64,000 bases of DNA from Spirochaetota bacterium. Lineage in GTDB: Bacteria > Spirochaetota > Spirochaetia > Sphaerochaetales > Sphaerochaetaceae. Location of the stretch: assembly GCA_918298275.1 (NCBI GenBank), contig CAKJZO010000081.1, forward strand, positions 1-64,000, read 5' to 3'. Below the pieces are notes generated by a model that saw only the letters and a list, made by a program, of their open reading frames with translations, was not told the DNA's origin and made no database searches. Shown here piece after piece: positions 33,010 to 42,009 of the stretch (positions are counted from its first letter, which is position 1; each line of letters opens with the position of its first letter). A program made the translations under genes and the position numbers.

Positions 33010-34305
33010 CTACAGCTCCCGGATGGACTTGTTGACAAGCATGAAGATTGCAGTGATGGCGAAACCCACGGAACAGAATACCAGAAGCGGTGTGGAACCA
33101 AAGGACTGCAGTATGACTCCTGCCAGGACCGATGATATAGGAATCATGCCCTGCGAACCTATGCTGGTTATGCTGTTGACCTTGCTCAGCATCTCCTTGT
33201 CCACCACACGCATGATTGCGGTACTTATGGGAATATTCACGTATGAGATGAAGAACCCCATGACCAGAGTTCCCAGGCCGAGGGATATTAGGAATGCGTT
33301 CATTGAAACCCCGCTATCTACGAAATACCAGTAGCAGAAAGTCCAGAGAACCATGACAACAGCGAGAATAGTGATTCTGACTGCAACCTTATATCCGCAT
33401 TTGTCAGGCTGCTCTGCCGCACTGAGAATGACGGCCCCGGCCAGAGAACTGATTCCGAACAGCACGTTGACGACCGACAGCCAGAGTTCCGGTGTCAGCA
33501 CCTTGCTGAAGAGGTATGACGGAGCACTCGAAAGGTCAGTCTTGATGAAGTACGGAAGGAAGTTTCCCGTAATCGGATTGAAGAAGAAATTGATGAACAG
33601 AATCACCCCGAGCAGTGAAAGGATGGCCTTCTTGGTCTTGAGGTAGACCAGTCCGTCCCGCATGTCCCTGAATGCCAGTTTCAGAGTCAGTTTTTCCTCC
33701 GTCGGCGTATGGTCGTAACGGATGAACATCTCGGAGACTCCGGATGCGACGAAACAGAATCCGACAAGAAAGAAAAGGAAAGAGATGGGCAACGCAGCAT
33801 ATAGTATTCCTGCCAGTATTACTCCAAGAATACCTTCCAGCGAGCTTTTGATCGTGAAATAGGAATTCGCCTGCTGGAGCTTGTTCTCCTCCACTATCCG
33901 CGGAAGAAGGGCCCCGGAAGCCGGATTGAACACTCCGCTTACTCCGTTTCCCACTATCCCAAGCACGAACAGAACCGTCAGATGCGCATCCGGTTCGCGG
34001 AAAACCAGCATCAGGACGGTTGCAAGAATTATCATTCCGCCCTTGATGAAATCGCAGGAGTACATGATTTTCGCCTTGTTGTACCGGTCTCCCAAAACTC
34101 CTCCCACGGGAGTGAAGAGAAGCATGGACAGTCCGCACAATGCAAGGTACAGACCCTGGAGAAATGCATTGTTGTTGCTGATTTCGAGGATATAGAAGCT
34201 CACCGCAAAGCTGTAGAGCAATGCCCCCAGCTCCGACACCAGGGCACCGAAGAAAACCAATCTGAAATTGCGTCCGGCAAATACGTTTCTGTCCTTACTT
34301 TCCAT
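33010..34305 (-). CDS. MFS transporter, macrolide-efflux (MefA-like) type
   Basis: 431 residues with about 12 membrane segments. The opening FRLVFFGALVSELGALLYSF, the loop GGVLGDRYNKAKIM and NANPASGALLPRIV-like FNPASGALLPRIV are typical of the DHA3 efflux family. It probably exports a drug or metabolite. It overlaps the upstream XRE regulator by 11 bases, so the regulator and pump are one unit. The ATG just inside the regulator gene is used; an earlier in-frame start lies deeper in that gene. Confidence 0.87.
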   Translation of the reverse strand: MESKDRNVFAGRNFRLVFFGALVSELGALLYSFAVSFYILEISNNNAFLQGLYLALCGLSMLLFTPVGGVLGDRYNKAKIMYSCDFIKGGMIILATVLMLVFREPDAHLTVLFVLGIVGNGVSGVFNPASGALLPRIVEENKLQQANSYFTIKSSLEGILGVILAGILYAALPISFLFFLVGFCFVASGVSEMFIRYDHTPTEEKLTLKLAFRDMRDGLVYLKTKKAILSLLGVILFINFFFNPITGNFLPYFIKTDLSSAPSYLFSKVLTPELWLSVVNVLFGISSLAGAVILSAAEQPDKCGYKVAVRITILAVVMVLWTFCYWYFVDSGVSMNAFLISLGLGTLVMGFFISYVNIPISTAIMRVVDKEMLSKVNSITSIGSQGMIPISSVLAGVILQSFGSTPLLVFCSVGFAITAIFMLVNKSIREL

Positions 34306-35371
34306 TTTCAACCATCCTGCTCCAGTTTTCGGCAAGTTCCCGGTCATCCAGCAGTTCTATGATTTTTCCTATGCTGCCTGTAGCTGATGATCCGAAGAAA
34401 TCCAGGACGAACACTTTCTCCGTGTTTTCCGCAAAACGCATACCGGATAAAGTATAGTCCGGCGAAGAATCAAATCCGGATGCCATGTTGAACGCCTGCA
34501 GAAGCGACTGTCCGGAAGCCTCTTTTCTCCCGTTCTTTGCCTGAACATAAGAAAGAACCGCAAGCATCTCGCCATGTATCTTGATCAGAGCTCCAGTCTT
34601 GTTGTCTTTTTTCAGGCCCTCAAGGATTCTCATCCCCCATTCCACGATATCCATGGCTGACTGCCAGTCTCCTCTTGAGCGGAAAACGAACACATAGCCC
34701 ATAATCGTCGTGAACAGGTCTGACAATCCGTTTGTCAGCGATTCGGAGAGATGGACCGAAGCATCTTCAGGCCGGTTTTTATAAACCGAAAGGATAAAAC
34801 CTATCTGATTGTCGAACATGCCGCCCGCATTGTTCTGTTTCAGCATTTCCAGACATCTGTCCGTTTCTCCCAAAAGAAAATGCACAGTTGCCATTGTTCC
34901 AGAAAGAGAAGCATCGCTGATTTTCGGGTCAGTGTTCTGTGAAAGCAGCAGTCTGCCCTGTTTCAGCAACTCCAGAGCACGTTCAAGCTGACTTCTATCC
35001 CGACTCCCTATTCCGAACACAAGATAGGCAGTTGCGCAGCTTATGACGATCTGAAATGAATTCGGATATTTGCCGATGGCTTTCTCCGCTTCAAGAAGGG
35101 CCTCCGGATCCATTTTCCTGCAGTAATCAATGAGCCGTTTTTCAATGGAATCCATGTTGTTGTCTTTCATCCTATGACCCAGTAGAACATCCACGGACAC
35201 ATCGAAGAAATCCGCTATCTGAACAATCAGAGCCAGCTCAGGGGCAGATAGCCCCGATTCCCATTTGTAAACAGCGCCTACGGTGACACCCAGTACTTCC
35301 GCAAGCTGTTCCTGGGTCATTTTCCTTTCTTTCCGGAAAATCCGGATGTTTTCTGCAAGTGTGAGTTTCAT
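34295..35371 (-). CDS. XRE-family transcriptional regulator with TPR-like C-terminal region
   Basis: 358 residues. An N-terminal helix-turn-helix (residues 4-60: MTQEQLAEVLGVTVGAVYKWESG) binds DNA. The rest, 290 residues, is all-helical with TPR-like pairs and probably senses a ligand. It is the first gene of the operon with the MFS pump and most likely controls it. No operator can be defined from one copy. Confidence 0.87.
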   Translation of the reverse strand: MKLTLAENIRIFRKERKMTQEQLAEVLGVTVGAVYKWESGLSAPELALIVQIADFFDVSVDVLLGHRMKDNNMDSIEKRLIDYCRKMDPEALLEAEKAIGKYPNSFQIVISCATAYLVFGIGSRDRSQLERALELLKQGRLLLSQNTDPKISDASLSGTMATVHFLLGETDRCLEMLKQNNAGGMFDNQIGFILSVYKNRPEDASVHLSESLTNGLSDLFTTIMGYVFVFRSRGDWQSAMDIVEWGMRILEGLKKDNKTGALIKIHGEMLAVLSYVQAKNGRKEASGQSLLQAFNMASGFDSSPDYTLSGMRFAENTEKVFVLDFFGSSATGSIGKIIELLDDRELAENWSRMVENGK

Positions 35372-35498
35372 GTTTTGAATATAAAGGAAAAGGAGCTGTT
35401 TCGGAACACACCACCAATACTATTTGGAGATTTTTTTCTATACTTCTGGTATGTGTTTGCTTCTTCAAACAAACCTGATAGCTGAAATCAGAATCAGT

Positions 35499-36002
35499 TC
35501 AAGAAGAACTGCAAACCCTGACGTTTTTCCGTTCATCATTTATGGCATATCTGATGCACTCGGAAGGGCTTATAGCCTCTTCCCTGAAGAAGTCAGGGAA
35601 CATTCTCTGAGGCGTGTCAGGGCTCACCCACTTCAGGGATTCACTCACACCCTCCTCAGTCACGCTGGTGCACACTGGCTCGAAATCCTCCGGCACATCC
35701 ATCAGAAAGTAGAACGATACCTCATAGATCAGCTTGCCCAGATTGGTTTTCATGTCTCCGTAGAAATAGTTCTCATGGAATGCAATGAGCCTCTTGACGG
35801 GCATCAGAACCCCGGTCTCCTCGAAGACCTCCCGGACGACGGCCTCCTCTGCAGTCTCTCCCATCTTGATCCTGCCGCCGACAGAGTACAGATAACCGCG
35901 GCAGCTTTCGACCATGAGGATCTTCCCGTCTTTGACTATCAGAGCACCTACACAGATGTTCACCAGACCTTCCCCACAGGGGACGCACATATCTTTACTC
36001 AT
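35499..36002 (-). CDS. Nudix hydrolase
   Basis: 167 residues. The Nudix box is complete: GGRIKMGETAEEAVV leading into REVFEETGV near residues 50-75. It binds Mg2+ and cleaves a nucleoside diphosphate linked to another group. The C-terminal half is not diagnostic, so no substrate is given. The start overlaps the DUF4256 stop by four bases; a GTG 15 bases earlier lacks a ribosome site. Confidence 0.88.
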   Translation of the reverse strand: MSKDMCVPCGEGLVNICVGALIVKDGKILMVESCRGYLYSVGGRIKMGETAEEAVVREVFEETGVLMPVKRLIAFHENYFYGDMKTNLGKLIYEVSFYFLMDVPEDFEPVCTSVTEEGVSESLKWVSPDTPQRMFPDFFREEAISPSECIRYAINDERKNVRVCSSS

Positions 36003-36526
36003 ACCAGAATAAAACACCTGAATCCACGTACGGAATAGTACGAATCCGCACCGTTATGAAACATGAATACCGTTCCATATCTTCGCTCACAGAATATAGC
36101 ACCGCCCAGTTGTCTGATCTCCTTCGGTGTATTGATCCAGGAAGAAGTCTTCAGATCAAATTCACCGAGGCTCTGAAGCCTGCGGTAAAGGTCCTCCGTC
36201 AACAAGGAAGCTCCGATCTCAAAAGCCATCCCCAGAGCGCTGCCCGCTGGAGGGTTCTTGGCACGTTTTCTCAAGGCTTCATCATCATAGCACAGACTTC
36301 TTCGTCCCGAAGGAGACTCTTTGGAACAATCGCAGAAAATGAGTTTACCCGTCTTTTCGTCAAACCCGATAGTGTCAGGCTCTCCTCCACTCTCCTCCAT
36401 CCTCAACAGCACCTCTAAAACGTTCGGATTTAAGAGAAAGCGTTTTTCAACTTCTGCCCATTCAAGATCCGAATGAAAAGCCTTGTTTTCAAAAAACCTT
36501 GTCTTCAATACTTCAACAATATCCAT
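35999..36526 (-). CDS. DUF4256 family protein
   Basis: 175 residues. GGEPDTIGFDEKTGKLIFCD, ESPSGRRSLCYD and the C-terminal GTVFMFHNGADSYYSVRGFR match DUF4256, a widespread cytosolic family of unknown function. The Arg/Asp/Cys-rich core suggests an enzyme but no reaction is known. It is co-translated with the Nudix gene and follows the GNAT gene by 10 bases. Confidence 0.87.
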   Translation of the reverse strand: MDIVEVLKTRFFENKAFHSDLEWAEVEKRFLLNPNVLEVLLRMEESGGEPDTIGFDEKTGKLIFCDCSKESPSGRRSLCYDDEALRKRAKNPPAGSALGMAFEIGASLLTEDLYRRLQSLGEFDLKTSSWINTPKEIRQLGGAIFCERRYGTVFMFHNGADSYYSVRGFRCFILV

Positions 36527-36536
36527 GTTTCTCCCC

Positions 36537-37400
36537 TCAGATGTTTTTGTAGATTTCGTAGCAGTTGTGTCCTTTGGGAACGTCTATGAGTTCACCTCTG
36601 AGCATATAGCCGTTCTTTTTGAAGAAATCGACATTCCAGTCGCCGGCATTTGTCATAATCATAGTTGCCCCGTTTTCCTTTGCCAGCTTCTCCACTTCCT
36701 TCAGAAGGAACGTGCCCAAACCCTGACGCCTCAACGGCTCTTCAACATAAAGTGCATCGACAAAGCCATATGCACCCTTGTCCACATCCGCTATCACGCC
36801 GGCAACGAACCTGCCGTCATTGTCCACAAGTTTCTTATGGTAATCAACGCTTTCGCATTCCGGCTCATAGGCTTCACTGTATGTGTCTATGCCGTTTTCG
36901 ATAACATCCGCATCAGCCTCATTGCCCGGTGAAACCCTAAAACGCGCACCGCTGTTGTCGGAAGGTACATATTCAGGTGGATCCCTGTCCAGGTATTTGA
37001 CCAAAGAATAACTGATATAGCCGTTGGGCTTTTTCAGAGTCGTAAAAACCGTATAGCCATGCTTCTCATAGAACGGTCTTGCCATATAACTGGCGGTGCC
37101 TAGAGTCACTACCCTGCAGCCTTTCTCTCTTGCTATGCGCTCGACCTCCCGGATAATCATCGAGCCGAGCCCCTGATGACGATAGCGTTCATCCACCCAA
37201 AGTTCTTCAAGAAGAACCCTGGACCAATGGTATTCATAGGCCTGGGCTATGCATCCGCCTATGATTTTTCCGTCCTCGTTCTCGATTTTGAGGACGAACT
37301 CCTCTTTATCAGCATCCACTTCGCGAGGCACAATTTCATTGATCTTTTCGCCAATATACTCGGCCTCTTCCTTTGTCAGATTGTCAACCTTGAAGTCCAT
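36537..37400 (-). CDS. Tandem GNAT N-acetyltransferase
   Basis: 287 residues with two GNAT domains. The first has the acetyl-CoA loop RYRHQGLGSMIIREVER (about residues 70-88) and the second RRQGLGTFLLKEVEKLA (about 235-250). Both keep the Q/RxxGxG/A signature, so both may bind acetyl-CoA. Acceptor substrate unknown. The start is set at the ATG before DFKVDNLT; the frame extends ten codons further without a ribosome site. Confidence 0.87.
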   Translation of the reverse strand: MDFKVDNLTKEEAEYIGEKINEIVPREVDADKEEFVLKIENEDGKIIGGCIAQAYEYHWSRVLLEELWVDERYRHQGLGSMIIREVERIAREKGCRVVTLGTASYMARPFYEKHGYTVFTTLKKPNGYISYSLVKYLDRDPPEYVPSDNSGARFRVSPGNEADADVIENGIDTYSEAYEPECESVDYHKKLVDNDGRFVAGVIADVDKGAYGFVDALYVEEPLRRQGLGTFLLKEVEKLAKENGATMIMTNAGDWNVDFFKKNGYMLRGELIDVPKGHNCYEIYKNI

Positions 37401-37442
37401 GTTTAAATTGTAACATACAAATGAACACAATGTCTTTTACCG

Positions 37443-37482
37443 ATTCAACCAAAACAAATGAAAAGGTGGATTCTGGTTAAAA
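37443..37482. repeat. Inverted-repeat element, copy 2
   Basis: ATTCAACCAAAACAAAT and TCTGGTTAAAA correspond to the two ends of the element at 32929-32969. It again lies upstream of a minus-strand gene (the tandem GNAT). The similarity is partial. Confidence 0.3.
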
Positions 37483-37531
37483 AACGGAGACGGATTCTCT
37501 GTCAGTTTCTCCATCAGAAAACCTCAAGCCT

Positions 37532-38050
37532 CTATAACTTCTGATTTGAATTGTGACAGATGCCACATCTTTCTGTCCTTATGTAATGCCCTTCCTGTAT
37601 CGCAGCAAATGTCGCCACCGCACTGACAAGCGCCCCGCTGTATTTCAAATCGATTCTTGTTATTGTCAGAGGCAAGATGAACAGAACTATGCCGGTGACC
37701 TTATTCATCACGGTATGTGTTGCAACCAGCTCTTTGCTCATCACATACCCGAATATGATGTTGATAATTTTGATCAGCGCGATTATTGCAATCCAAATGA
37801 AAAGCCATAATGGAATATTAAGTACAGGAATCAGCTTTATCATGCAGACTACGACAAATACGATATCCGCAATCGTATCCAGCCTTGATCCGAACTCACT
37901 GACAGTACCGGTTTTCCTTGCAACTGCCCCATCTGCCATGTCACTGACCCCGGCAGTGATATACAAGACATAGAACACCTGCGAAAACACAGGGCAGAAC
38001 AGCAGGAAGACGCTGATCACTATTCTGATTCCGGTAATGATATTTGCCAT
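37532..38050 (-). CDS. CDP-alcohol phosphatidyltransferase family protein
   Basis: 172 residues with about five membrane segments. DMADGAVARKTG followed by G-x3-D-x3-D (EFGSRLDTIADI) is the complete catalytic motif of enzymes that transfer a phosphoalcohol from a CDP carrier, usually in phospholipid synthesis. The short length and Cys-rich C-terminus (RCGICHNSNQ) are unlike PgsA or PssA, so the acceptor is uncertain. The start lies two bases after the serine hydrolase stop. Confidence 0.87.
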   Translation of the reverse strand: MANIITGIRIVISVFLLFCPVFSQVFYVLYITAGVSDMADGAVARKTGTVSEFGSRLDTIADIVFVVVCMIKLIPVLNIPLWLFIWIAIIALIKIINIIFGYVMSKELVATHTVMNKVTGIVLFILPLTITRIDLKYSGALVSAVATFAAIQEGHYIRTERCGICHNSNQKL

Positions 38051-38052
38051 GA

Positions 38053-39033
38053 TTATCCGAAACAAGGAAGAAGAATATCCTCGATGAAATCCACACGGTC
38101 GAACACTGAGGGTTTGAAATAGGAAGAAACAGCGACAACGATTTCCTTCTCCGGATTCACGTAGATCACGTTCCCGCTGTTTCCGATTGCGGCATAAATC
38201 TTCTTTTCCGGATGAATGATCCACCACAGGTAGCCATACTGCATCCCCCGGAAATACTTGCTTTCCACTTCCCTTGGCTTTGTCATCTCAGAAATCCATC
38301 CTTCTGAAATGATCCGTTTTCCTTCCCATACTCCCTTGTTCAGGCATAGCTGCCCGATCTTCGCCATGTCGGAAGCGCTCATGCAAAGGCCATAGCCCGG
38401 CGTTCCAAGCCCGTCCGGATCTGCAAACCAGATGTTCTCTTTCGGGGCTTTTGATATGGTAAACTCCTTGTGCTCCTCAGCACTCTCGGCATAGTAGTTC
38501 TTATGTTCTGCAATACAGAGAGGTGCAAAGAGATACCTGTTGGCAAAGTCCACTGTTTTCATGCCTGTAGCCTGATAGAGAATTCCGGAGAGAATATGCA
38601 GGCAGACTGTCCGATAATCAAACTCATCGGTAATGCCGTTTCTCCCGCCAAGGAAGTCAAGTGAGGCGGTTGTCCAGTCATCACTGGAGCACACCTTTGT
38701 CCAGGGATCCCCTTTTCCCTTATAAGGTGCACGCATTGTGAGAAGATGCCTGATGGTGACATCATAGATAGTCTTCTCTCCTCGCTTTACGGAATACTCC
38801 GGAAAGAAGGAGAGAACTTTGTCATCCACACTGCCGATCATGCCGTGATCAACGGCAATCCCGGCCAGAAGCGCCATGATGCTTTTAGTGGCGGACATGA
38901 TGTGAGTGCAGTCATTCCGCTTATACCCGTTCCACTGTTCAGAATAAATCTCCCTGCCGTTCTGCAGAATGCTTATCTGACAGATGTTGGGCTGGTTTTC
39001 CTCAATATACCTGTATAATTCCTTCTGGTTCAT
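38053..39033 (-). CDS. Serine hydrolase, class C beta-lactamase-like
   Basis: 326 residues. The catalytic SxxK is in HIMSATKSIMALLAG (about residue 50), with a YxN-like YAESAEEH region and GYGLCMSASDMAKIG later, as in EstB/AmpC-like hydrolases. No signal peptide, so it is likely an intracellular esterase or amidase and not an antibiotic-resistance enzyme. The ATG with GAAGGAC eight bases upstream is used as start. Confidence 0.88.
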   Translation of the reverse strand: MNQKELYRYIEENQPNICQISILQNGREIYSEQWNGYKRNDCTHIMSATKSIMALLAGIAVDHGMIGSVDDKVLSFFPEYSVKRGEKTIYDVTIRHLLTMRAPYKGKGDPWTKVCSSDDWTTASLDFLGGRNGITDEFDYRTVCLHILSGILYQATGMKTVDFANRYLFAPLCIAEHKNYYAESAEEHKEFTISKAPKENIWFADPDGLGTPGYGLCMSASDMAKIGQLCLNKGVWEGKRIISEGWISEMTKPREVESKYFRGMQYGYLWWIIHPEKKIYAAIGNSGNVIYVNPEKEIVVAVSSYFKPSVFDRVDFIEDILLPCFG

Positions 39034-39166
39034 CGTCCGTTGTCCTTCGGAAGTTTCCTGCTTCAATCGTCTGTAAACCGATAATTACCGACGTATCAGG
39101 ACGCCTTCTCCGCAATACGTCTTCATGTGTTTTACCTCCTCTTCATACCGCAAGAATTTGTCTTTT

Positions 39167-39895
39167 TCAAAAGCCATAGAAGTATCTCTTGATGATTTCA
39201 GCCTCAGGATAATTGAGCTCGTCTATCTGCCTGATGACTTCATCAACATCATATCTGACATCAACCGGCTCAATATCGGCTTTGCCGTCTTCAATGTTCA
39301 GAACACCGGCCCGTGCAACAACATGCTCCTTTGAAGGACAACCGAGGGAACCGACATTGATATATAGCTTGTCTCCCCTGCAGATATTCCTGAAATGATC
39401 ATGCCCGTATATTATGACATTGCTTTTCACATCTGCGAACATGGTCAGCAAATCATGCTCTGTGGGATTCTGGACCGAGCCCCTATAATGACCGCTTTTG
39501 TCCATGCATGAATGCATGACGGATATGACCAGTCCCTTGGATTCAAAATCGATTCTTTTCGGAAGACTGCGAAGAAACGCGACAGATTCTTCAGAGAGCA
39601 GACTGTGCTCCCATCTGTGGTGTTCCATCTCACCGTAGCTCATATTCTCCTCATTGGGAAAGACAGCTGGCATTCCCTCAAGCAGATAGCCCTCATGGTT
39701 GCCGCGCACGGCAATCAGTCCCGGAACACGCATCATTTCCCGAACGGTTTCCTCTGGATTGGGGCCAATTCCGATGATATCCCCGCAGCAGATGATTCTG
39801 TCGCAATTCAGTTGCTCAAGCTGCCTCAATATGGCGCGCAGGGCTGTAAGGTTGCTGTGGATGTCTGTAATGATTCCGTATTTCATTGTTTTCAT
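39167..39895 (-). CDS. Metallophosphoesterase (YfcE/DUF4380-type calcineurin-like)
   Basis: 242 residues with all dinuclear-metal motifs: DIHSN, GDIIGIGPNP, GNHEGYL, VMHSC and the final GHDH. The family hydrolyses phosphomono- or diesters. Substrate unknown. A second ATG nine bases into the frame is an alternative start. About 130 bases without recognisable signals separate it from the serine hydrolase gene. Confidence 0.9.
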   Translation of the reverse strand: MKTMKYGIITDIHSNLTALRAILRQLEQLNCDRIICCGDIIGIGPNPEETVREMMRVPGLIAVRGNHEGYLLEGMPAVFPNEENMSYGEMEHHRWEHSLLSEESVAFLRSLPKRIDFESKGLVISVMHSCMDKSGHYRGSVQNPTEHDLLTMFADVKSNVIIYGHDHFRNICRGDKLYINVGSLGCPSKEHVVARAGVLNIEDGKADIEPVDVRYDVDEVIRQIDELNYPEAEIIKRYFYGF

Positions 39896-39924
39896 GATCT
39901 ATCAACCCTGTTGTTTTTCTTTCA

Positions 39925-40812
39925 TCATTCATCCAGTATTCGCAGATAGGAATCAAGCCTCTCATTGATATACTTCGCAAACAGCTTCTCCATAGCAGAA
40001 AGATTATGTTTCACGTGGTATTCGTCAAATGCATCATAATATGCAACTCTGTCCGTGAACTTGATGTCAATGGGAGGGTAACCGGCCTTCATCAATTCCA
40101 TATTTACCAGCAACCTCCCCGTTCTTCCATTACCGTCAATAAACGGATGGATTCCCTCGAACTCAATATGGAATCGTGCAAGCTTCGTGATAATATGCTC
40201 ATTGCTCTCTGCATAAGAGATAAGAAGCTGTTCCATCTTTGGCGCTATAAGGTATGGTTGTGCCGGTTCATGTGCGGCTCCCATTATCCGTACAGGGACT
40301 CTTCTGTAGACTCCGCGGTCATCCTTCTTGTCTGCCAATACAAGATAATGAATCTGCCTGATTATCCATTCGGTAAGCGGTTCATTCCTTTTAACAAGTT
40401 CACACACAAAGTCAAACGCCTCTTTGTGCCCTACAGCTTCCAAATGGTCCTTCAACGGCTTTTGGTCTACTGTCAGTCCACGAAGAACCATATCGGTTTC
40501 CCTGAGGGTGAGCGTATTGCCTTCGATTGCATTCGAGTTGTAGGTGTACTCGACTGCGAACTCTTCCCTCAGTCTTTCCAACTCACCTTCTGTTAAAGGT
40601 CTTTTTCCATCAAGTTCCGCTTTTTTGCGGTCAATCTGCTCAAAAATGCTCTCTCTGGACTTAAATCTCCCATCTGAAGGTTTTTGAGAATCAATAGGGA
40701 TCTTCCAGCCACGACCTTCCTGAACTGCACCGGCAATCTTCCCCTCAGAGCAAAGAACTCTCACTCTTCTCTCTGAGATTCCCCATCTTTCAGATGCTTC
40801 TTTGGTTGTCAT
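39925..40812 (-). CDS. Fic-family enzyme with N-terminal helix-turn-helix
   Basis: 295 residues. An N-terminal HTH (TTKEASERWGISERRVRVL) precedes a class II Fic protein: inhibitory helix SNAIEGN (about residue 95), then active site HPFIDGNGRTGR (about residue 215). Fic enzymes transfer AMP to proteins; the intact inhibitory Glu suggests an autoinhibited, regulated or deAMPylating form. The HTH suggests it binds its own promoter, where three direct repeats lie. The ATG two codons downstream of the first one has better spacing (nine bases) from GGAGG. Confidence 0.88.
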   Translation of the reverse strand: MTTKEASERWGISERRVRVLCSEGKIAGAVQEGRGWKIPIDSQKPSDGRFKSRESIFEQIDRKKAELDGKRPLTEGELERLREEFAVEYTYNSNAIEGNTLTLRETDMVLRGLTVDQKPLKDHLEAVGHKEAFDFVCELVKRNEPLTEWIIRQIHYLVLADKKDDRGVYRRVPVRIMGAAHEPAQPYLIAPKMEQLLISYAESNEHIITKLARFHIEFEGIHPFIDGNGRTGRLLVNMELMKAGYPPIDIKFTDRVAYYDAFDEYHVKHNLSAMEKLFAKYINERLDSYLRILDE

Positions 40813-40829
40813 AGGCATAATCCTCCGCT

Positions 40830-40886
40830 TATCGGAATAATACCATGGCTATCGGAATAATACAATGCAAAATAACGGAATGATAC
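40830..40886 (-). promoter_or_regulatory. Three operator-like direct repeats upstream of the Fic gene
   Basis: On the minus strand GTATTATTCCGATA occurs twice exactly (plus-strand positions 40830-40843 and 40850-40863) and once with two changes (GTATCATTCCGTTA, 40873-40886). The spacing of 20 and 23 bases places the copies on about the same DNA face. The HTH of the Fic protein is the obvious candidate binder, giving autoregulation. Confidence 0.6.
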
Positions 40887-40905
40887 TGCGCCTTTAGAAC
40901 AGGAA

Positions 40906-42009
40906 TCAGTTGAAACTACGAGACAACAGAACCACGGTCTCCATGTGCGGTGTCTGCGGGTAGAAATCGAAGAGCTTGAGGGTATCGGCCTTGTAGCCCA
41001 GCTGGGTGAGGCGCTGGATATCACGGTGCATGGTGGGCGGATAGCAGGAGACATAAACTATTCTTTTGGGGCTCCAGGAAGCGATCATGTCGGGAACCTT
41101 TTTGTCCAGGCCCACTCTGGGAGGGTCGACTATGACGGTATCGACTTTTCTTGTCTTGGGGTTCCACTTCTCCACCGGTGAGGTGAAGAACTGCGTGTTC
41201 TTCAGATGGCTCTTGGCCAGGGAGAGACAGAACCTGTTGATCTCGACTGCCGTGACATCGAACTTGTCCTCCAGATAGGCGCTGAAGGTCCCCACCCCGC
41301 TGTAGAGGTCCATGACGCTGGGTCCTTCCGTGAGGGAGACCACGTAGTCGATCAGCTGAGGCAGGAGTATCAGGTTGGACTGGAAGAAGACCTTGTTGCT
41401 CACGGGCAGGCGTCTGCCGTTGACGGTGATCCAGCCTGTTTTGTCATCGTACAGCACCCCGTCATCCGTGGTGATGCAACTCAGCTCGCTGTTCTTAAGC
41501 TCCCACGCATTGAGTCTGGGAGGGTTTTCAATCAGATCGTTCAGTGCCCTGTCTGCAACAGGACATTTCGGGATTGCTATGCTTTTGTTCGAGCTCTCCG
41601 CACAGAAGCCCAGCCTTGCCTTGCCGTTCTCTATCCTGTACTGGAAGCGGGCACGGCTGCGGTAGCCGAATTCGGGACCGGAGACGGGCTCTTCATATTT
41701 CAGGTCCGGGAAATCGGCAAAGAGCTCTCTGACTATCTGGCTCTTGGCTTCGAACTGGGCTTGGTAATCAAGCTCTATCCATGAACAGCCGCCGCATTCC
41801 GAGCTCTTGGGGCACGGTGACGTACGGCGGTCTGGGCTTTTTGTGATTATGCTGAGAATCTTGGCAATACAATAGCTTGATTTATCTTCCACTATAGATA
41901 TTTCGGCCTCTTCACCGGGGAAGAGGCCATCAATGAATACTACTCTGCCATCATCAAGACGGCCGACTGCACGGCCGCCCTGGGCAAGTTTCTCAGCTTT
42001 TATCAGCAT
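40906..42009 (-). CDS. 23S rRNA/tRNA (uracil-5-)-methyltransferase, RumA/TrmFO-independent TrmA family
   Basis: 367 residues. An N-terminal TRAM-like domain (GGRAVGRLDDGRVVF) is followed by an iron-sulfur site CPKSSECGGC with a fourth cysteine in IPKCPVADR, then the methyltransferase: FFQSNL, DLYSGVGTFSAYL, DPPRVGLDKK and the catalytic YVSCYPPTMHRDI. It methylates C5 of a uracil in RNA using S-adenosylmethionine. RlmD, RlmC and TrmA cannot be separated by eye. Its start overlaps the PepF stop by one base. Confidence 0.9.
   Translation of the reverse strand: MLIKAEKLAQGGRAVGRLDDGRVVFIDGLFPGEEAEISIVEDKSSYCIAKILSIITKSPDRRTSPCPKSSECGGCSWIELDYQAQFEAKSQIVRELFADFPDLKYEEPVSGPEFGYRSRARFQYRIENGKARLGFCAESSNKSIAIPKCPVADRALNDLIENPPRLNAWELKNSELSCITTDDGVLYDDKTGWITVNGRRLPVSNKVFFQSNLILLPQLIDYVVSLTEGPSVMDLYSGVGTFSAYLEDKFDVTAVEINRFCLSLAKSHLKNTQFFTSPVEKWNPKTRKVDTVIVDPPRVGLDKKVPDMIASWSPKRIVYVSCYPPTMHRDIQRLTQLGYKADTLKLFDFYPQTPHMETVVLLSRSFN

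Noticed and set aside
37532-38227. A 59-residue N-terminal extension on the CDP-alcohol transferase
   Set aside because: It runs into the coding region of the serine hydrolase, is highly charged and Cys-rich, and the membrane protein begins naturally at MANIITGIRI.
38053-39033. Serine hydrolase as a beta-lactamase resistance gene
   Set aside because: No signal peptide and only general class C-type motifs; most such proteins are esterases or peptidases.
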